From contig OZ023273.1 of the NCBI GenBank assembly GCA_964007475.1, forward strand, positions 39,123,525 to 39,187,524: a DNA stretch of 64,000 bases. The letters are read 5' to 3'. Origin of the DNA: Hybos culiciformis (lineage: Eukaryota; Arthropoda; Insecta; Diptera; Hybotidae). The notes beneath the pieces were generated by a model. That model searched no databases. It saw only the letters and a program-made list of their open reading frames with translations, and had not been told where the DNA came from. The translations under genes were made by a program, and so were the position numbers. Of the stretch, positions 11,985 to 26,900 are shown one piece after another; positions within the stretch are counted from its first letter, which is position 1, and every line of letters starts with the position of its first letter.

Positions 11985-14900
11985 CTAAAATTTGTAAAAA
12001 ATATTTATTTGTTAGCTTAAATTTCCTTATATTCTTAATTTTTTTTACTTAATAAAAATAGTAATAATTAATAATAATAGTAATATAATAATAACAATAA
12101 TAATAATAACAAAATATTACAAATATTATACATATATATTTTATTAGTATCGTATTAACTATATTAAACCTAATCATAAATTTATTTCGAAAATATTAAT
12201 ATTCAGAACCAGATTTAATGTACCTAATGAAATAAATCCTTTTAAAATTTTAAATTTTGTACATTCCTAAACTCGAATGAAGTGATTAAATTTGTCAATA
12301 CCATTAACAAATAGTAATAATTTTCTCTTGAATATTGAAATATCCAGAAACTATTTGACTGAAGAAAGACAATTTAATTTTTAAATATTTCGCACGCTAA
12401 TCTTCTGTAATTTTATTTAATATATTTTTTTTATGGATAACACTTACTTTTGTCTAATATGTCAGTTTGATTTTTTACTAAAGCTATCTTCAGAGCACTC
12501 TTTAATTGTTTTCGGACGGATAATGGTACCGCAGTGGTTTGTGCAATAACTCTTATTGCATGTAAATCACCACACAACTCGTCAATGTCGTCTTTAGCAT
12601 GTAATGTATATGATATTGAATATAATAAACGAGATATAGCTAAACGTGTTGCTATCTGTAAAAAATAAATTAAATTAAATAATGAAATTCACCATTTCAA
12701 TAGTTTTATAACTTCACTCACCGATTCAACTTTTGGATAATAAATTTCTAAAAAATTTCTTATAATTGGATCGTTCAATGAAATTCTTTCATCTCGTAGC
12801 AGGATATCAACATATTCTACTAGGTTTGGATTAGTTGCGAGTAGTTCTGTGTACCTAAAAATTTTATTTTTTCAGAAATAAAAAAATAAATAAACTATTA
12901 GAATAGTCGGATATAAAATCTAGAAAGTACTAAAAATTAAAATAAAAATGACCGGAGCATAAATAAACTCTCTAATTTTGTTTGGATTTTAGTTTGAATT
13001 AACTGTAAAAGTTACTCACTTATTTGTGTTCTTGTTGTTATAAATCCCTGTCCAAAATTTTGGAAATAAATTAAAATGTAATGGTGCAGCCTCTATAGCA
13101 GCTAAGCAGCTTAATTTAACTAATGGTTCATTCAATTGGTTTGTATTAACAGCCATTCTCATCATTATATCCAAGAAATCGTGATATGGCCGGTAAAATG
13201 CCTCTAATTGCTGATCGTAATCCTTATCAATACCTTTTTGAATCATTTGATTTTGTGGTATACTCATTTGTACCATAGGTCTAGGTGGGCGCGGATGTTG
13301 TGGATGCTGATGTTGTTGTCGTTGTTGTTGTTGTATCAATAGTTGTTGTTGTTGCTGTTGGGGCTTTTGTTGTTGTTGTTTTTGTTTTTGTTGATCATGT
13401 ACTTGTTCTTCTTGTTGTTGGTCTTGTTGTTGTTCTTGTGTTTGTTCTTGTTGGTGTTCTTGTTTTTGTTGTTGTTGAAGTTGTTGCTGTTGATGATGAT
13501 GATGATGATGCTGAGATTTTGGAGAATTCGACGGCCAACATTTTGAAGACCCATTATTCCGTCGAGGGAAAAAAGGACCCAATGGGCCAATAGAGTTTGG
13601 TGAATTTTGAGCAGAAATGTGACAATGGGTAAAAATTGGAGCTAAGATTTGTGTAACTTCTAGTTGATGATTTCGTACCATTTCTTTGAGTACATCTAAA
13701 GCCAAATTTCGTATTTCAGGTGGATTATATGTATTCAAAAAAGTCGCTAATCTCTTAACTGCTTCTGATAATCCTTTTAAAGGAGGACCACCAGACTGTT
13801 GTTGAGATTGTGAACGATTTTGTAGTAATTGTTGTTTTTTAGCCGAATCCAAACGACAACTCATTCTTAATGTTGTAACTAAGAGTAAAAGCTCACTTAA
13901 AAGTTCCTGCAAATCACCAACAACGTGACATGCTGTAGCTTCGTGATACATTGAATGCAACGTATGCAATGCATCAAAACACATTTCAATACCACCATTA
14001 AATACTACAAAAAGTCTATCATCTTCATTATCCACTAAAAGTAAAAATAATTAATAATGAATTTTTATTCATTACCCAAACAAAAATTTACTAAATAGTC
14101 ATTTTAACTACAACAATATATACATAATATAACTTATGTTTGTGCTAATTTCGTTGAAATTAATTTAATTATAAAACGATAAAAGTCGGTTTTAGAATAT
14201 ACTAATTTTCAGATACGTTAAATATCTGAAATCAGGCCATTATTGATTTTAATGTTATGTATTATATTTATTGTCATAAAGCCGAATTACAAAGTTATTG
14301 AAAGAAAAAAGGACCTAAGAAATAATTTATTTATTTATATTTATGTACCTAATATTCTTAAAGCGTTTATTAAAGTCCCCCACGATACGCGAGCATCTAA
14401 ACCAGACAAATATGCTGCTAAAGTTGTTCTCCTAAACGTTGAAACTTCATGTTGTTCTTGTTCGGTAGCATCGGTATGTCTGTTTGCGAATAAAGTCATT
14501 AGACGGAACAATTCATCGACTGCTGCTGAATATTGAGTTGGATGAGGAGTAATATTTTTGAATGCCCATTGTAAATTTTGATGTGCAGCCAGTTGTCTAG
14601 TTAGTGTTCTACTCTGCTGGCAACATAACCTCAAAAGACCATAGTATGCTGGTAACATGGCTCTATTATATGCAACAATTTCAGAATCATCATGATCAGC
14701 TCTAAAATATTGTAGAAAATAATAAATTTAGTTCTAAATCAAAATAAACCTAAAAGTCTATTTATTAAATCAAAATATAATAAAAAAATAATGTTGTACA
14801 ATGTACTTAATTATGTATAAAAATTAATTGTTTTAATCAATTTAATTCGGAATAAGGAAGACTAAAAAACTATTACATTGCAATGGATATTGAACTGAAG

Positions 14901-17900
14901 TAATATTATCCATCTTGGTTGTAAATATTATTAACAAAATTACCGTTTTTAACGAAAATCCTACAGACAAGTTAATTGTTTAACATTTTCGAACTTTCAG
15001 TTTTTAATTAAAAAAAGAATTTTAATAAATTACAATGAATGCAGACCAATAAACATTTGCAAAGTAAAATATAAAGTTTTCAAAAATTTGAGTTCAGAAT
15101 TAAAATTTAGAATTTTCAATGTTTTTGAAACGATAGTTTTACGGAAAAACTTACAAAATATAATTAAATGCAATATTTCGTGTAATTTCTGGACATGTGG
15201 CCACAATTTGTGCATTTTCGGGACAATCAGAAATTGCATGATGCCAAAAAGCTAAAAGTGCATGCTTATTGTGATGAGCTGGAACACTAGGCTCAGATAG
15301 CCTCGGATGGAAAAGGTCCCATAGAGCGCGCATGTATGGACCAAGCTGCAGAAAAGAAATGAAGTATGTAAATTAAAAATTCTTTTGTGAACCATTCAAA
15401 AATTTTACCATTAATTTTTCTACTTTAGAAACCATACAATATGTAAGTAAAGAAAAATAAGCTGTCAATTTGGCAGTTCCATGAATTCCTATGTCTGTAT
15501 AAGCTCTAGCGGCTCTCAACAACCGAAGTAATAAATTGATGATATTATGAAGTATGATTTGAGCATCACCATTTAATTCGCGATGCGGTAAATTAATTGG
15601 TAATTTATGTAAAGAATGTGCTCGATAATTAGCTCGAAATGATTGTGATGGTACCAATGAAACAAGAAGAAAAGATGCAGCTAAAAGTAAAAAAAAAAAC
15701 ATATTAAATGATATTCAGAGATTTTAAGAAAAGCTAAAAAGGTTAAACAATAAATTAATTTACCGTTCCTAACTCTAGTATTATTGTGGGCCATCAAAAA
15801 CTGTTCAACCCAACTTTCTGCACTTTGTAATATCCAAGCATGAGCAATTTTATTACGCGGTGCCTGAACAGCTAACCAATCTAATGCTGATTGGGGACAA
15901 TATTCTGCAGCATCCCAAACTCTTTGCAAAACTAATTGTGAAAAACAGGGCAATCCCGATGGTCCACCTTGAGTTTCTGTTAACAATGTTAATAATTTGA
16001 AAAATGGTCCGCATAGTTCTGTATGCTTTGTCACTGATGCAAACAACATAGTTATAATTTGATTAGCTAAACGTTCGTCCCAACGGCATAATGCATGAAT
16101 TAAATGGCGAGTTTGATGTGGATTTATATTATCCTTAATTTGTTGGTACAAAAATGGAAAGCCCTTAAATATAAGAATTTAATGATTAATTTCCGATAAA
16201 AATTTGTTTTGAAATCAAACCTAATGAGACTGGCTGAGTGGACTAAATTTGATAAAATTATTGTGTGGTGTTAATTTATTTCAATTCAATAGAATGAAGA
16301 AAAATTAAATAGACAGAGAATGTATTAAAACATTTAAATTGTAATTGACGAGAGTAAATGTTACTTGAAAAAAATTTATTGTGATTAATTACTAATACTT
16401 TCCCTAATAATAAATTTAAGAGTTAATTAATATTGTAAAATTTATTAATATATTTATTTATCTACAAATTTGATTAAAGAAATCGGTTTATATGCAGCCT
16501 ATATTGTTAATAAATAAATTAATAAAAATTAGATTCAATTTACCTTTCCACCAGCTATTGCATTATAATCTTTCTGAGACAAGTGTAAACGAAAATCTGA
16601 GCCTCTAGACCGTTCAACCAATGATGCGACTAGTGCTATCATTTTATCTAATGAAGCGGGCCTGGCCTTGTCAATAGATAAGGCCTCGTCTGATGAGTTT
16701 TCATCATTATCCGAACCTGTGTCAAGCTAAAAATAAAAGTTTATTAAAATTTCTTTCTCATAAAATTTTAATTATCATAGAATCTAAAATACAAATAATT
16801 CAATATAAAACCTTACACAATCTTGACTTTTGTTTCCCAAATAAAAGTCTGCAACACTTCTGATTATACCAATTTTTAATAAAAATAAGGTTTCTTCATC
16901 TCCCATCCGGGAAAATTCGTAAAGTAACCCGAAAAATTCAGATAAGTGTCTGAGATGTGTCTTAGCGCCGTGCTCCATCAAATGGATTAAAGATTTTATA
17001 AACCGTGTTATACAGGAAGCATTTCCGATTATCTCTTTCCCATCACTCTCAGTTTCAGCCTTCAGATACAGATTGAAATGGGATTGTCTGTTAAAAAAAA
17101 ATCGAATTAGAATATTTTTGAAACTCATTTAAAATTCAGATATATGTAAATAACCTTAAGCGTTGAATAACATGAATCACCAATCGTTGAAACATTTGCC
17201 GAACCATTTGATTTGGGCATTGTATCAATACTTGAACCGGCCACCAAGGTTCAGTTGACATGTGACTTAAAAACCATTCACAGGCTTCTTGACTTGCATT
17301 GAATTGCTTTGTTAGTAATTCAACCCATAATACCATTGTTGGCTAAGAATTAAGAGAATAGAAAGTACAGTATATTTAAAAAAAAAATTAAATAAAAAAA
17401 CAAAAAGAAAAATTATAATCGCAAAGAACTAGATTTTCTAGAAAACATTCTGTTCTCTTTCATCTATCAGGTACATGAAGCCTCTTCAGTTTTTTATTTC
17501 AATATTTCTAGGAAGTGCCTAAAGAAGAAACGACATAACAATCTTTGTAATTGTCTGCTGTTGTCGTTTGACATTATTCGAGCTGTGATTTCTTGATAAT
17601 AGTTTTATTTTTTATTATTTCAAATCTTTTATTTTAATCATTGCTACTACTTATTAAGCCTTATTCGCGTTTGCCCAAGTAATTTAGTCGAGTAACTAAA
17701 CGTGTCTGAACAACAACAACGATTAAATACTGAATTCATTTTACTCTATTTTTCGGACGATTAAAACCACATCACTTTAACAATGCGAATAATTTTTGGT
17801 GAGTTGGTACTGGTTCAGTCACTAATTACTCGACTAATTTACTTGACCAATTATTATGTAGATAAATAATAGTACAAATATTTTTATTTTTACCTTTTCT

Positions 17901-20900
17901 TTAGCATGAATGAATGTTTCTATAAAAAATGATACTGAAAGTTGTGCCGCCATGCACGTTACATCGGTTTGCATTAACAATGTTTGTGGAATATTACCAC
18001 AAATTTGCCACATAAAACTAAATACAAAAAAAAAATATATAAATATAAACCTAAAAATATCAATATATATATATTATTATACTCACTTAAAGTATGTGTG
18101 CTCGAAAATATTTCTATCTTGTAAAAAATTTCTATTATCTTGCCAAATCCATTCCTCTAATTCTTTATTTAATAAAGATTTTTCAACCACGCTAAATGTC
18201 AGCCCGATATTACTTACACTAATTGAATTATTATTTTGTGATGTACTTGGAAGTGAGTTTGATGTAGACGGTTGAATATTTAATGAAGATGAACACGAAG
18301 GCAATTGCTGATGTCTTGCAAGTTCGTTGCTAATATTCTTAGAATCTATATCACATTTTTCGGTTAAAGTACTTTTTATAATATTTGTCGATGATTCTTT
18401 AGATTCAATTTTATTTATAGCCACTTTTTTTTCATTATCTAATTCCGCCGTTTTTAAGTCTGAAGGTTCTTTATCTTTTTCAAGACTTACTGATTCTGTT
18501 TGTTCCACATTCAAATGTTTACGTTCAGATGGGTGATTACAAATTAAATCGCTATGATTTGAACGTCTTTCGTAAAATAGCATATAAGCTGAATTAGTTT
18601 TTTCAAAACTAAAATCTAAATACTTTTCCGTAACAGAATCATACGTTTTACTCTAGAAAGGAAAAACATTTATTCTATTTATTTTCATTATGATTTGAAA
18701 AGAAATTATCTTCTCACCGTCATTTCACCACCAAAGCATTCAGATGCTATTTGTGATGGATCAAATGGTTTTACTTCTGCATCATTAAATAAAAACCATC
18801 TTTCTTGTAACTGTTGTTGATGATGAGTCTGTTGCTGCTGCTGCAGCTGCTGCTGCTGGTAAAACGAATTCAACTGTTGATTATCCGATCTTTCCTTAAT
18901 AAAACTGTAGTAATGACCTCCATCAGCTGTTCCAGTATGAACAGTTACACCCACTAAGTCATACCTTAAAAATATTTTTAAAAAATTAATGAATAGTGTT
19001 TTCACTCGTGAGATTACTTGCTGAGATATAAACAAAGATATATTACATTCTAATTATTTAAATATATTACATTTGAATAAGATTAAAAAATAAATCAATG
19101 AAAAAAAACCTTTACTGTATAAGTACAAAAAGAAATAATTTTTAATATAAAATTAATATTGAAATGAAGATACTCACTCATAACCTTGACCATCTTCGTC
19201 TTCATCGTCATCCTGTGAATCAAATGAACCCATCATCTTTTCATCAGAATTCTTTTCAGATTGCGTTGAACTGATTTTTCGTTCTCGTTTCTTTTTATTT
19301 TCTATAAAAATAAAAAAAATAAAGTCAGAGATATTATAGAGTAAAAATTAAAAAACAAAATTAAATTACCTAAATATTGTTGCGGCATCAAAGTTTTTTC
19401 AACATAATCCGTCATGTCTAATCTCATGGGAAATGAAAAATGTGTATTCACTTTTTCTTTTAACATTGTTAACATGTTAAAAGTATATCGCATTGTATTA
19501 AAACAAAGAATTTGTGGCAATTTTTGAAAACATGCACGTTTTTCTGCTCGAACTTTTTTACCACATTGTGAACAAGTGTACATATTGTCACCTTCTAAAG
19601 TATCTTTAACAGTTACCTCATCTAAAGATTCTTGCAAATTCCGCATATCTGCGACTTGACATCGAACAGTATAAAACTCTTCTGCAGTTCGACTAACATG
19701 ACCACAATCTAATGAAACGACATTATTACTCTGAGTTCCTGAAAATAATTTTTTCACCAGGAGTTTTAAATCAGGTGTCATTTCTTCCAGCTTCGAAACT
19801 AAATCAATGAAAAATTCTGCCATATCCTTTTGCTCGCCGGTGTTAAGAGGTTGATGATCCATTTGATAAACACGACAAAATGAACGTGGGTTGTACGATT
19901 TTCTTTCAGATTCAAGCAAATATGCAAACATTCTTTGTAGTTCATGCAGTGTAGGGCCATGTTTTTTTGCAGGTGATCCTGTAAGAATAGCTTCTCTAGC
20001 CTGCGGCATCATAAATAAATGTTGTACGCAGGAAGCCATATAACATGTTGCACCCAAATTTGTCAAACCGACATAACCACATTCAGACCTACCATCATCA
20101 CGAGGCCAATAATCCCATGGATAAGGAGCGTGAGGTCCTGGTCTATGTTGTTGCAATAGCTTTTCATGTAATTGTGTATAATTTTGTAGTGAATTTTTAC
20201 AGAGCTCTACAAGTAAATCATACGCAGCTGCTCTGGCAGTTTGAGACTTACATTTCGGTTTTTGACGATCACGTGGGGATGGCAAATCAAACAAGAAACT
20301 AAAAACTTTTTCAATAAATTGTTGTGAGGCCGCACTGAACTTAAAAGGTGGATCATATTTACAAAGATTCGACATAAGATTTAATAATCCAACTAGACCA
20401 TCATCTTGATATCCATGGCGAACTTCATAAAAATCTCGTTCACAAATACTCTTAGCAAGAGCACAGCACAATTGTTCAATGTCCAATGTACCACCATTAC
20501 AATCTAAACAATTTTTGATCATATCGGATGTCAACGTATCAACTAAACGAGAAAGAAGCCAAAAATAGTCACGACAAGCTGGTCCATAAGGCTCTTTCCC
20601 ATCTTCATGCGGATGTGATTGATGATAACTAGTCATTTTCTCTGCTATTGGCAAGAAACTAACAAGTTTTTGAAGTAAAGGCCCTAATAAATCCGGATAA
20701 GCATTTGAATTTCCTAAACAAATTCTATATAACCCAGCACAAATTTCTCGTCTAACGGATGGCTCCGGATCATCTAAAATAAATTTTTGAAGCCAACTGC
20801 AATATTCAGGCTTGGACCAGAGGGCCTGTCGAGCTTCTTTAGATGAATGCACAAAACTTACTAAAATATTCATTACAAATTGAACCACTTGTGGTCTTCC

Positions 20901-23900
20901 CCAGAACCCAGTTCTTAATTGTAATTGATTCATATTATTATAAGTTTCATCGTGTAAAATAGACGCCAATCGTTTTAACGTTGAATCTACTTCCATCATT
21001 TGTAACATAAAATAATGTGGTCTGGGAATTATGGGAAGCAAATCATCTTGCTTGATTTCTTCAAATCCAAGGATACATAAAATTCTTAACAAACTTGCAA
21101 GACAATCATGTCGCCACTCATTGAAACGATCGTCAATATGATGACTGCCCTGCAGAGTGCCCGATTGAAATATTTCAAACAGATGTTGCATACCGCCGAC
21201 TTCAATAAAAACTTCATGCCATTTCCATGCTTTTTGCGAAGAAGCATCGCTGACATCACTGGTTTGAGAAATAGGCTTTATCTGATCAGATGGTTTTTTA
21301 TTTTCTTTAATTTCTTCATCATCAAGCGGTAAATCATTACCACTTCTTAATTCATTCCCCTGAGATTTAGAATCTAATTGCTTTGTAGGTTTCTCCTCAG
21401 TAGTATGCTGTTCGTCAGATGATTTAGATGAACTACTTGAGGGTGCCGCGGAACACTTTTTAGTAGGCATAATGTTACTACAACTTTTTGTACGCCTGGC
21501 TTGAATTGGTTTAAAACTATTGTTTTCTGCAGATCCAATGCTACAGCAGCTCTGCTTGGTTTTTGTTGCCAAACTCTCAACAATATGTAATGAATACATA
21601 AATTTTTGCAAATTACTTGAATCCAAAAGCTCACAGATTATTTGCTTTATTTGGTCTCGATTGGTATCACATATTTTACCTAATGGGGAATCAGGCAAAT
21701 CTTTTCCTAAAAGATAAAATTAGTTCGTTAAAGTTAGAACGTAATTGAAAACAAAATAAGGCGAAAAAAGGCAAATTATGTTCCACACTTGGTAAACTAG
21801 TTGGTTAAAAAAAATATTTCAAATATCTTTCATAAAGAAACCATTCGGTAAGTTTCTAATTAGGTAAATCACAAAAAAAAGATTAAAAAGAAAATCGGTG
21901 TAGCCATTGCCTTGAGAGATTTGCGACTTTAAAATTATTTATTTACTCATGAAGTGAAACAGGAACATAAATTAAAGTGAGCTTGTAGATTGCTATTATT
22001 TTTATTTCTGTATATTTGATTTGCAGTATTACATTGTAATGATGGTATTGTATTTATTGTTTTGTAATTTTTATATTGTGTTGCTTTTAGTGCTAAATTA
22101 GCTTTGTTGCTTATTGCTTGTATATTAGTAAAGTGATTTTTGCTGCTTACTGCTTTGTATATTTAAAAAAGAGATTATTGTATATTTAATTATATTTTGT
22201 ATTTTGAATTGAAATGAGCTTGATCTAAGCTAACTAAATAAATAAATAAATAAATAAATGATCTCATACAAATATAAATTAGCATAGTTTTTTACATTGC
22301 AGTTCTAATCAATTTTAGAATTTAAATTTTTGAATAATCTTTTAATTTTATAATTTTCATGAAAAATTTTAGTTAAAATATATCTACTTAATAATTAATA
22401 GAATTCATAACGTACCTAAATTTTTAAAAGATTCGAGAAGGTTTGGATTAGTCGGAAGCATTGCCAAAATATCCCAAATTCGACGTGAAAGCAATTGTGC
22501 TTTTATGTGTGGTTGAATAGTTGATGTGCTCAAAGTTACTTTAAGAGGCATTTTCATATCACCAAGAGCTTGCATAAGATGAAAAAGTTCTTCGAAATAC
22601 TTGGGCTGCAAAAGTAAGACCGTTGGGAGACACTCCTTGGGTGGTGGTGGTTGTAAAGTTGGATGATCCATTGGTTCCTTCCTCCTTGCTGCACCTCGAC
22701 CTCCTAAGGAAACGTAGATAATTTGATTATCTTTAAATCCCACATCTCCCAAACTTCTTTCATCATATTCGGAAGTCAATTCTTGTCCTTGAGTGATTAT
22801 TCGCAATGGACCTTCAGATAAAAGTAAGCCAAGAACTGGAGCACCTGAATTAGTTTTCGAAGCAGCACTATGTTGATTTTGATGTTGTTGTTGCTGCTGT
22901 TGCTGTTGTTGTTGTTGTAGACGCTCCCACCACTTGGAAATTTCTGCCTTCAATTCGGCAATTAAATCACAAGAATGCATGTGAAGGATAGATTTTTCAG
23001 ATAAACCTGCTGGTTGCAAAATAATTCGTATTGGTGGACCCGTACCTTCATTTCGTAAATTACTATGAGAAGCGATTCCAACGCCTTCTAATGCCCATCG
23101 CCTTAAATGAAATGCATAACGTCGACGAAATGTCTCCAAATGAGTGTTGAGTAACATCAAAGCTCGTTGAACACACATCAAAGCGTGTTCAGGATTATCA
23201 GAACTAAATTAAAAAAATTATAATAACAAATAAATTAGAAAATACGCATTTCACTCACATTTGTAACTCTTCGGCAGCTTGAATTAAATGATCCATGCAC
23301 TGTGCAACGAACTCTCTTTCCATTTTCAATTGTTGACCCATGTAAAATGAATTTATGTATTGAATGGCAGCTAAAGAAACCTCAGTGTTGTGAGCCCTTA
23401 ATGCAATTTTCCACAAATGATTCATACCAACAATATTTGCTGCTGATGATGTCGAAGCAACATTACATTCTAAAACAGCAGCTTGCTTTTCATAATGAGC
23501 AATCGCCAATCTAGCCAAACTGCACAATTGTTGAAATAATCCCAATGCTACCATAGAAATACCTTCTGGTTTTAATTCCGGTAGCTTTTTTAAATATAAA
23601 TGTTGTAAAGTCTCGATTCCTAAAGCATGTTGTTCAATACCTTTCGCTTGAACTTGCAACCACGCAAATAAGCAGTCAGCACATTCACTGTCATTTGCTA
23701 GCCATTCCCATAGGGCATCAACCTGTTCAAGACTTAACCTAAAAAATAAATATTTTATTAAGGCACAATTCAAAAATACTAAATTTTATTAAATTGGATT
23801 TTCAAAGCGTTTTATGAAATTTAAAACAAAAAGTTTAATTATTTCAGCCAAAATCTTATTAAATAATGCTTACCTGAACGACTTCGGTGATCCTAATGAA

Positions 23901-26900
23901 CTGAATACTGATGTCAAAAATTGCAGCCTAACTTGAACCTGTGTTATATGCAAATACATTGGTAGCCCATTTTGATTCAAAACTTGCAAATCTAAGCGAT
24001 TTGTTCGTGTGAGATTTGAATAATATTTAATATTATTAAAAAAGTGTAACATCATTTTATGAGTTCGTTCAGCCCACATTGTAACCTGGTGAGTATCAGT
24101 AGCTCGAAACTGTTGAAACGATGCAAATAGTTTAGGTAATAAACGTAAACTGACAATGACTGTTCGATTAGAAGCTAAATTTTGTAAGCATCCTTCAATG
24201 AATTTTGTTCTCAACAGCCTATCTGTGGTGAAGCACAATAAAGCTCCAAGAGCTTTTTCTGCTTCCATTGCTAAAGATTCTCCTAGTTGGCCAATTTTTT
24301 CGTCTTGTAACAAATCCCAAAGCAATGTGTTTCCAGGTTGGCATACTTCGGTTATTTTAAACTGCGCCACATTATCTTCTTTTGCTAACTGAGAGTTATC
24401 AATTTCTTCAACTTTATCTGACTGCCTGGATTTGTTACAACTTTTTTCATTTTCTCTTACAGCTATTGGTAGGCCAAATGATGGTAAACAATTATGATGG
24501 TTTCTGCTGACTAATTGAGCCAATTCCTCTTCACAAGGAGAATCTTCATCTTCACTAACACCTAATAGAAATAAATCAAATTGTTAGTTACGAGAAAGCA
24601 TCATTTATTCAAAAGAGTTTTATTTGAATTTATTAATTTATTTAAAAAAAAAAATTCCGAAAGATACCTTCTTCATCGTCGTCATCGTCGTCCTCGTCGT
24701 CATCATCAAAATCAGCCATATTTTTTTCTGACTTGTTACTCATTGGAGATGAATAGGTTCCAATTGGTTCGTCAGAGTCAATAAGTAATTCATTGAGATG
24801 AGTTTCAGCAATTGCACGAATAAAACCACCTCCTGCACTATTTGCCGCACTGCTTGTTTGATTTTGCAAATGGCTTAGAACAGCATTTTGAAGCTGTGGA
24901 TCACTGCAATCAGAATCATTGATAGCTGCTAAATCCGTTTCACTATGAGAATCTCCACCAACAGCACCTGCACCACTTCCTCCTCCCCAGATAGCCTCAA
25001 CTAGTTCATGTGCCAAGCGTGTTTGCGCCGAATTCGCCACATTATTATTTTTCCTTCTTTTTCTCATTTTTTTTCTCACCGCAGAATCAACAGGTAAAAT
25101 ATCCTCTTCATCGTCACTACTAGTGTTTTCATCCATATTTGAAAGTCGACGAGCCTTAATTCTGTTAAGGAAAATTTTATTTTCAATTATTTATAACTAA
25201 AATTAATTGATCGATTTTATTTATTAAACTAAATTTATTAATAGAATAATTTTGTTTGTTCTAGTTAACTAGTTCATACTGAAATCCATTTATAAGCAGA
25301 CAAAAAAGTTCGTTTTTCTATTTCGCTTCTTCGTCGATTCGAACAAATTATTAACCAAGGGCGCTACGAAAACTTATTCACAATGTTCGGACCCACTCTT
25401 AATATGCAAAGGTTAGTTATGAATCGTCTTATAAATCCTTCTGTAAAAGACGCGGAACCGGTTTTCATACTTTAAATTTGTCCAACGAAAAATGCGAAAA
25501 CAATTTAGATCGCGTTGTAATGTATCTTCTGCGAGGACTTATAAACTTAGAGATCTTAATCGCATCCGAAAACGCGTTATGTCAAATCAAATGAATGATG
25601 AAGAAAACTAAATGATTATCTATTTCATTCTTTAAAAATGTGAACTTACGGTGTGACATTTTTTCCTTTTAAATCCATTTCTTCAATCATTTCAATTTTA
25701 CTTTTTACTACTTCTGAAAAAAAAAAAAAAAAATTAAAAACTTGTTTTTAAATAAAAAATGACATTATTTCACTATAAACAATTATTTTCTCAATTAAGA
25801 CTTACCATCATCACAATCTTCAATTCGAGGTTTTCTTCTTGCTTGTTTGCATGGTGGAACTCCAAAATCTGATGAACCGTTACCTCCACCCCCGCCACTA
25901 CCTTCACCGATCACAACACTGTCTACGTCCATTGGACTTTTATGACTCTCAATAGCAGAACTGTCGTCATCATCTTCATCATTTTGTTCTTCTTCCTCGG
26001 TGTTACTTCCATCAATACTGACACTATTTTCTGAGCTTGTTGTGGCCACCACAACTCCACTAGACTGAATATCGCCTTGCAACAAATCCGGCCGTATACT
26101 ATCTCTAGACCAAATTAGCTTAGTTAACGCTGACGCTATGTATATGCTTTGTTCGGTATGTTCTTTAGGACCCAATCGACATAAGAGTTGATATAAGTGT
26201 AATGCTGGTCGCGGAGCTAAGTTTTTCACCAAAGATGGCAGTATATCATAAACCGGCTTAGAACAATGTTTCAATTGGGCGGCTTGCCATATTAAATTTA
26301 TATGTTCTTCGTTAATTTGATTTTCGACAGCTAAAAAATTCAATACGGCATGTGATTGTTTTATAACTTCGACATGCAAATTGGGACCAAATAAATGGGT
26401 GATTATTTGATTTTCCGATAACCAATCTCCCAATTTTTGACCAACTATTTCAACCTCTCCCACTGTTTCCGTTGTACAAATTTCATTAAATAAATTAATA
26501 TGAGAATTTATTTGAGCCATTCCCGCCAATCGCATCGTGAGTGTGGTTGATGTAAAATATTTATATGCTAATGCCAAACCATCAACATCGAAATTAATTG
26601 ACGAATCAAGTGGATCACGTACTGCTGACCAAACAAAATCAGCCATTGAACGTGTAGCTGGTGCTCGCAAATCTTGATCCGACAATTTACACATATATTG
26701 CAGCACCTTACTGCGAAAAGGAATAAACATTTGAATAATACAACGATAATTCAACCAAATTTTTATGTTTGAAACTGTTACAGTTATAGCGTGAGCGGTG
26801 GATAACGGAAGATTTGGTTGGTCGAAGCATGTCATCATTGATGAAAATCCACCACTATTACAAAATAACGAAACATTACGAAGTAAGAAAGCCGGAATTT

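Noticed and set aside
13285..13593. Plus-strand open frames of poly-Val, poly-Leu and similar
   Set aside because: They are antisense readings of the puf Gln/His tract; flanking residues match USP34 only on the minus strand.
19302..19369. Hydrophobic tail after MPQQYL in the large puf frame (apparent membrane segment)
   Set aside because: It is intron sequence past the gtaatt donor at 19369; the protein continues in exon 10 as ENKKKRERK.
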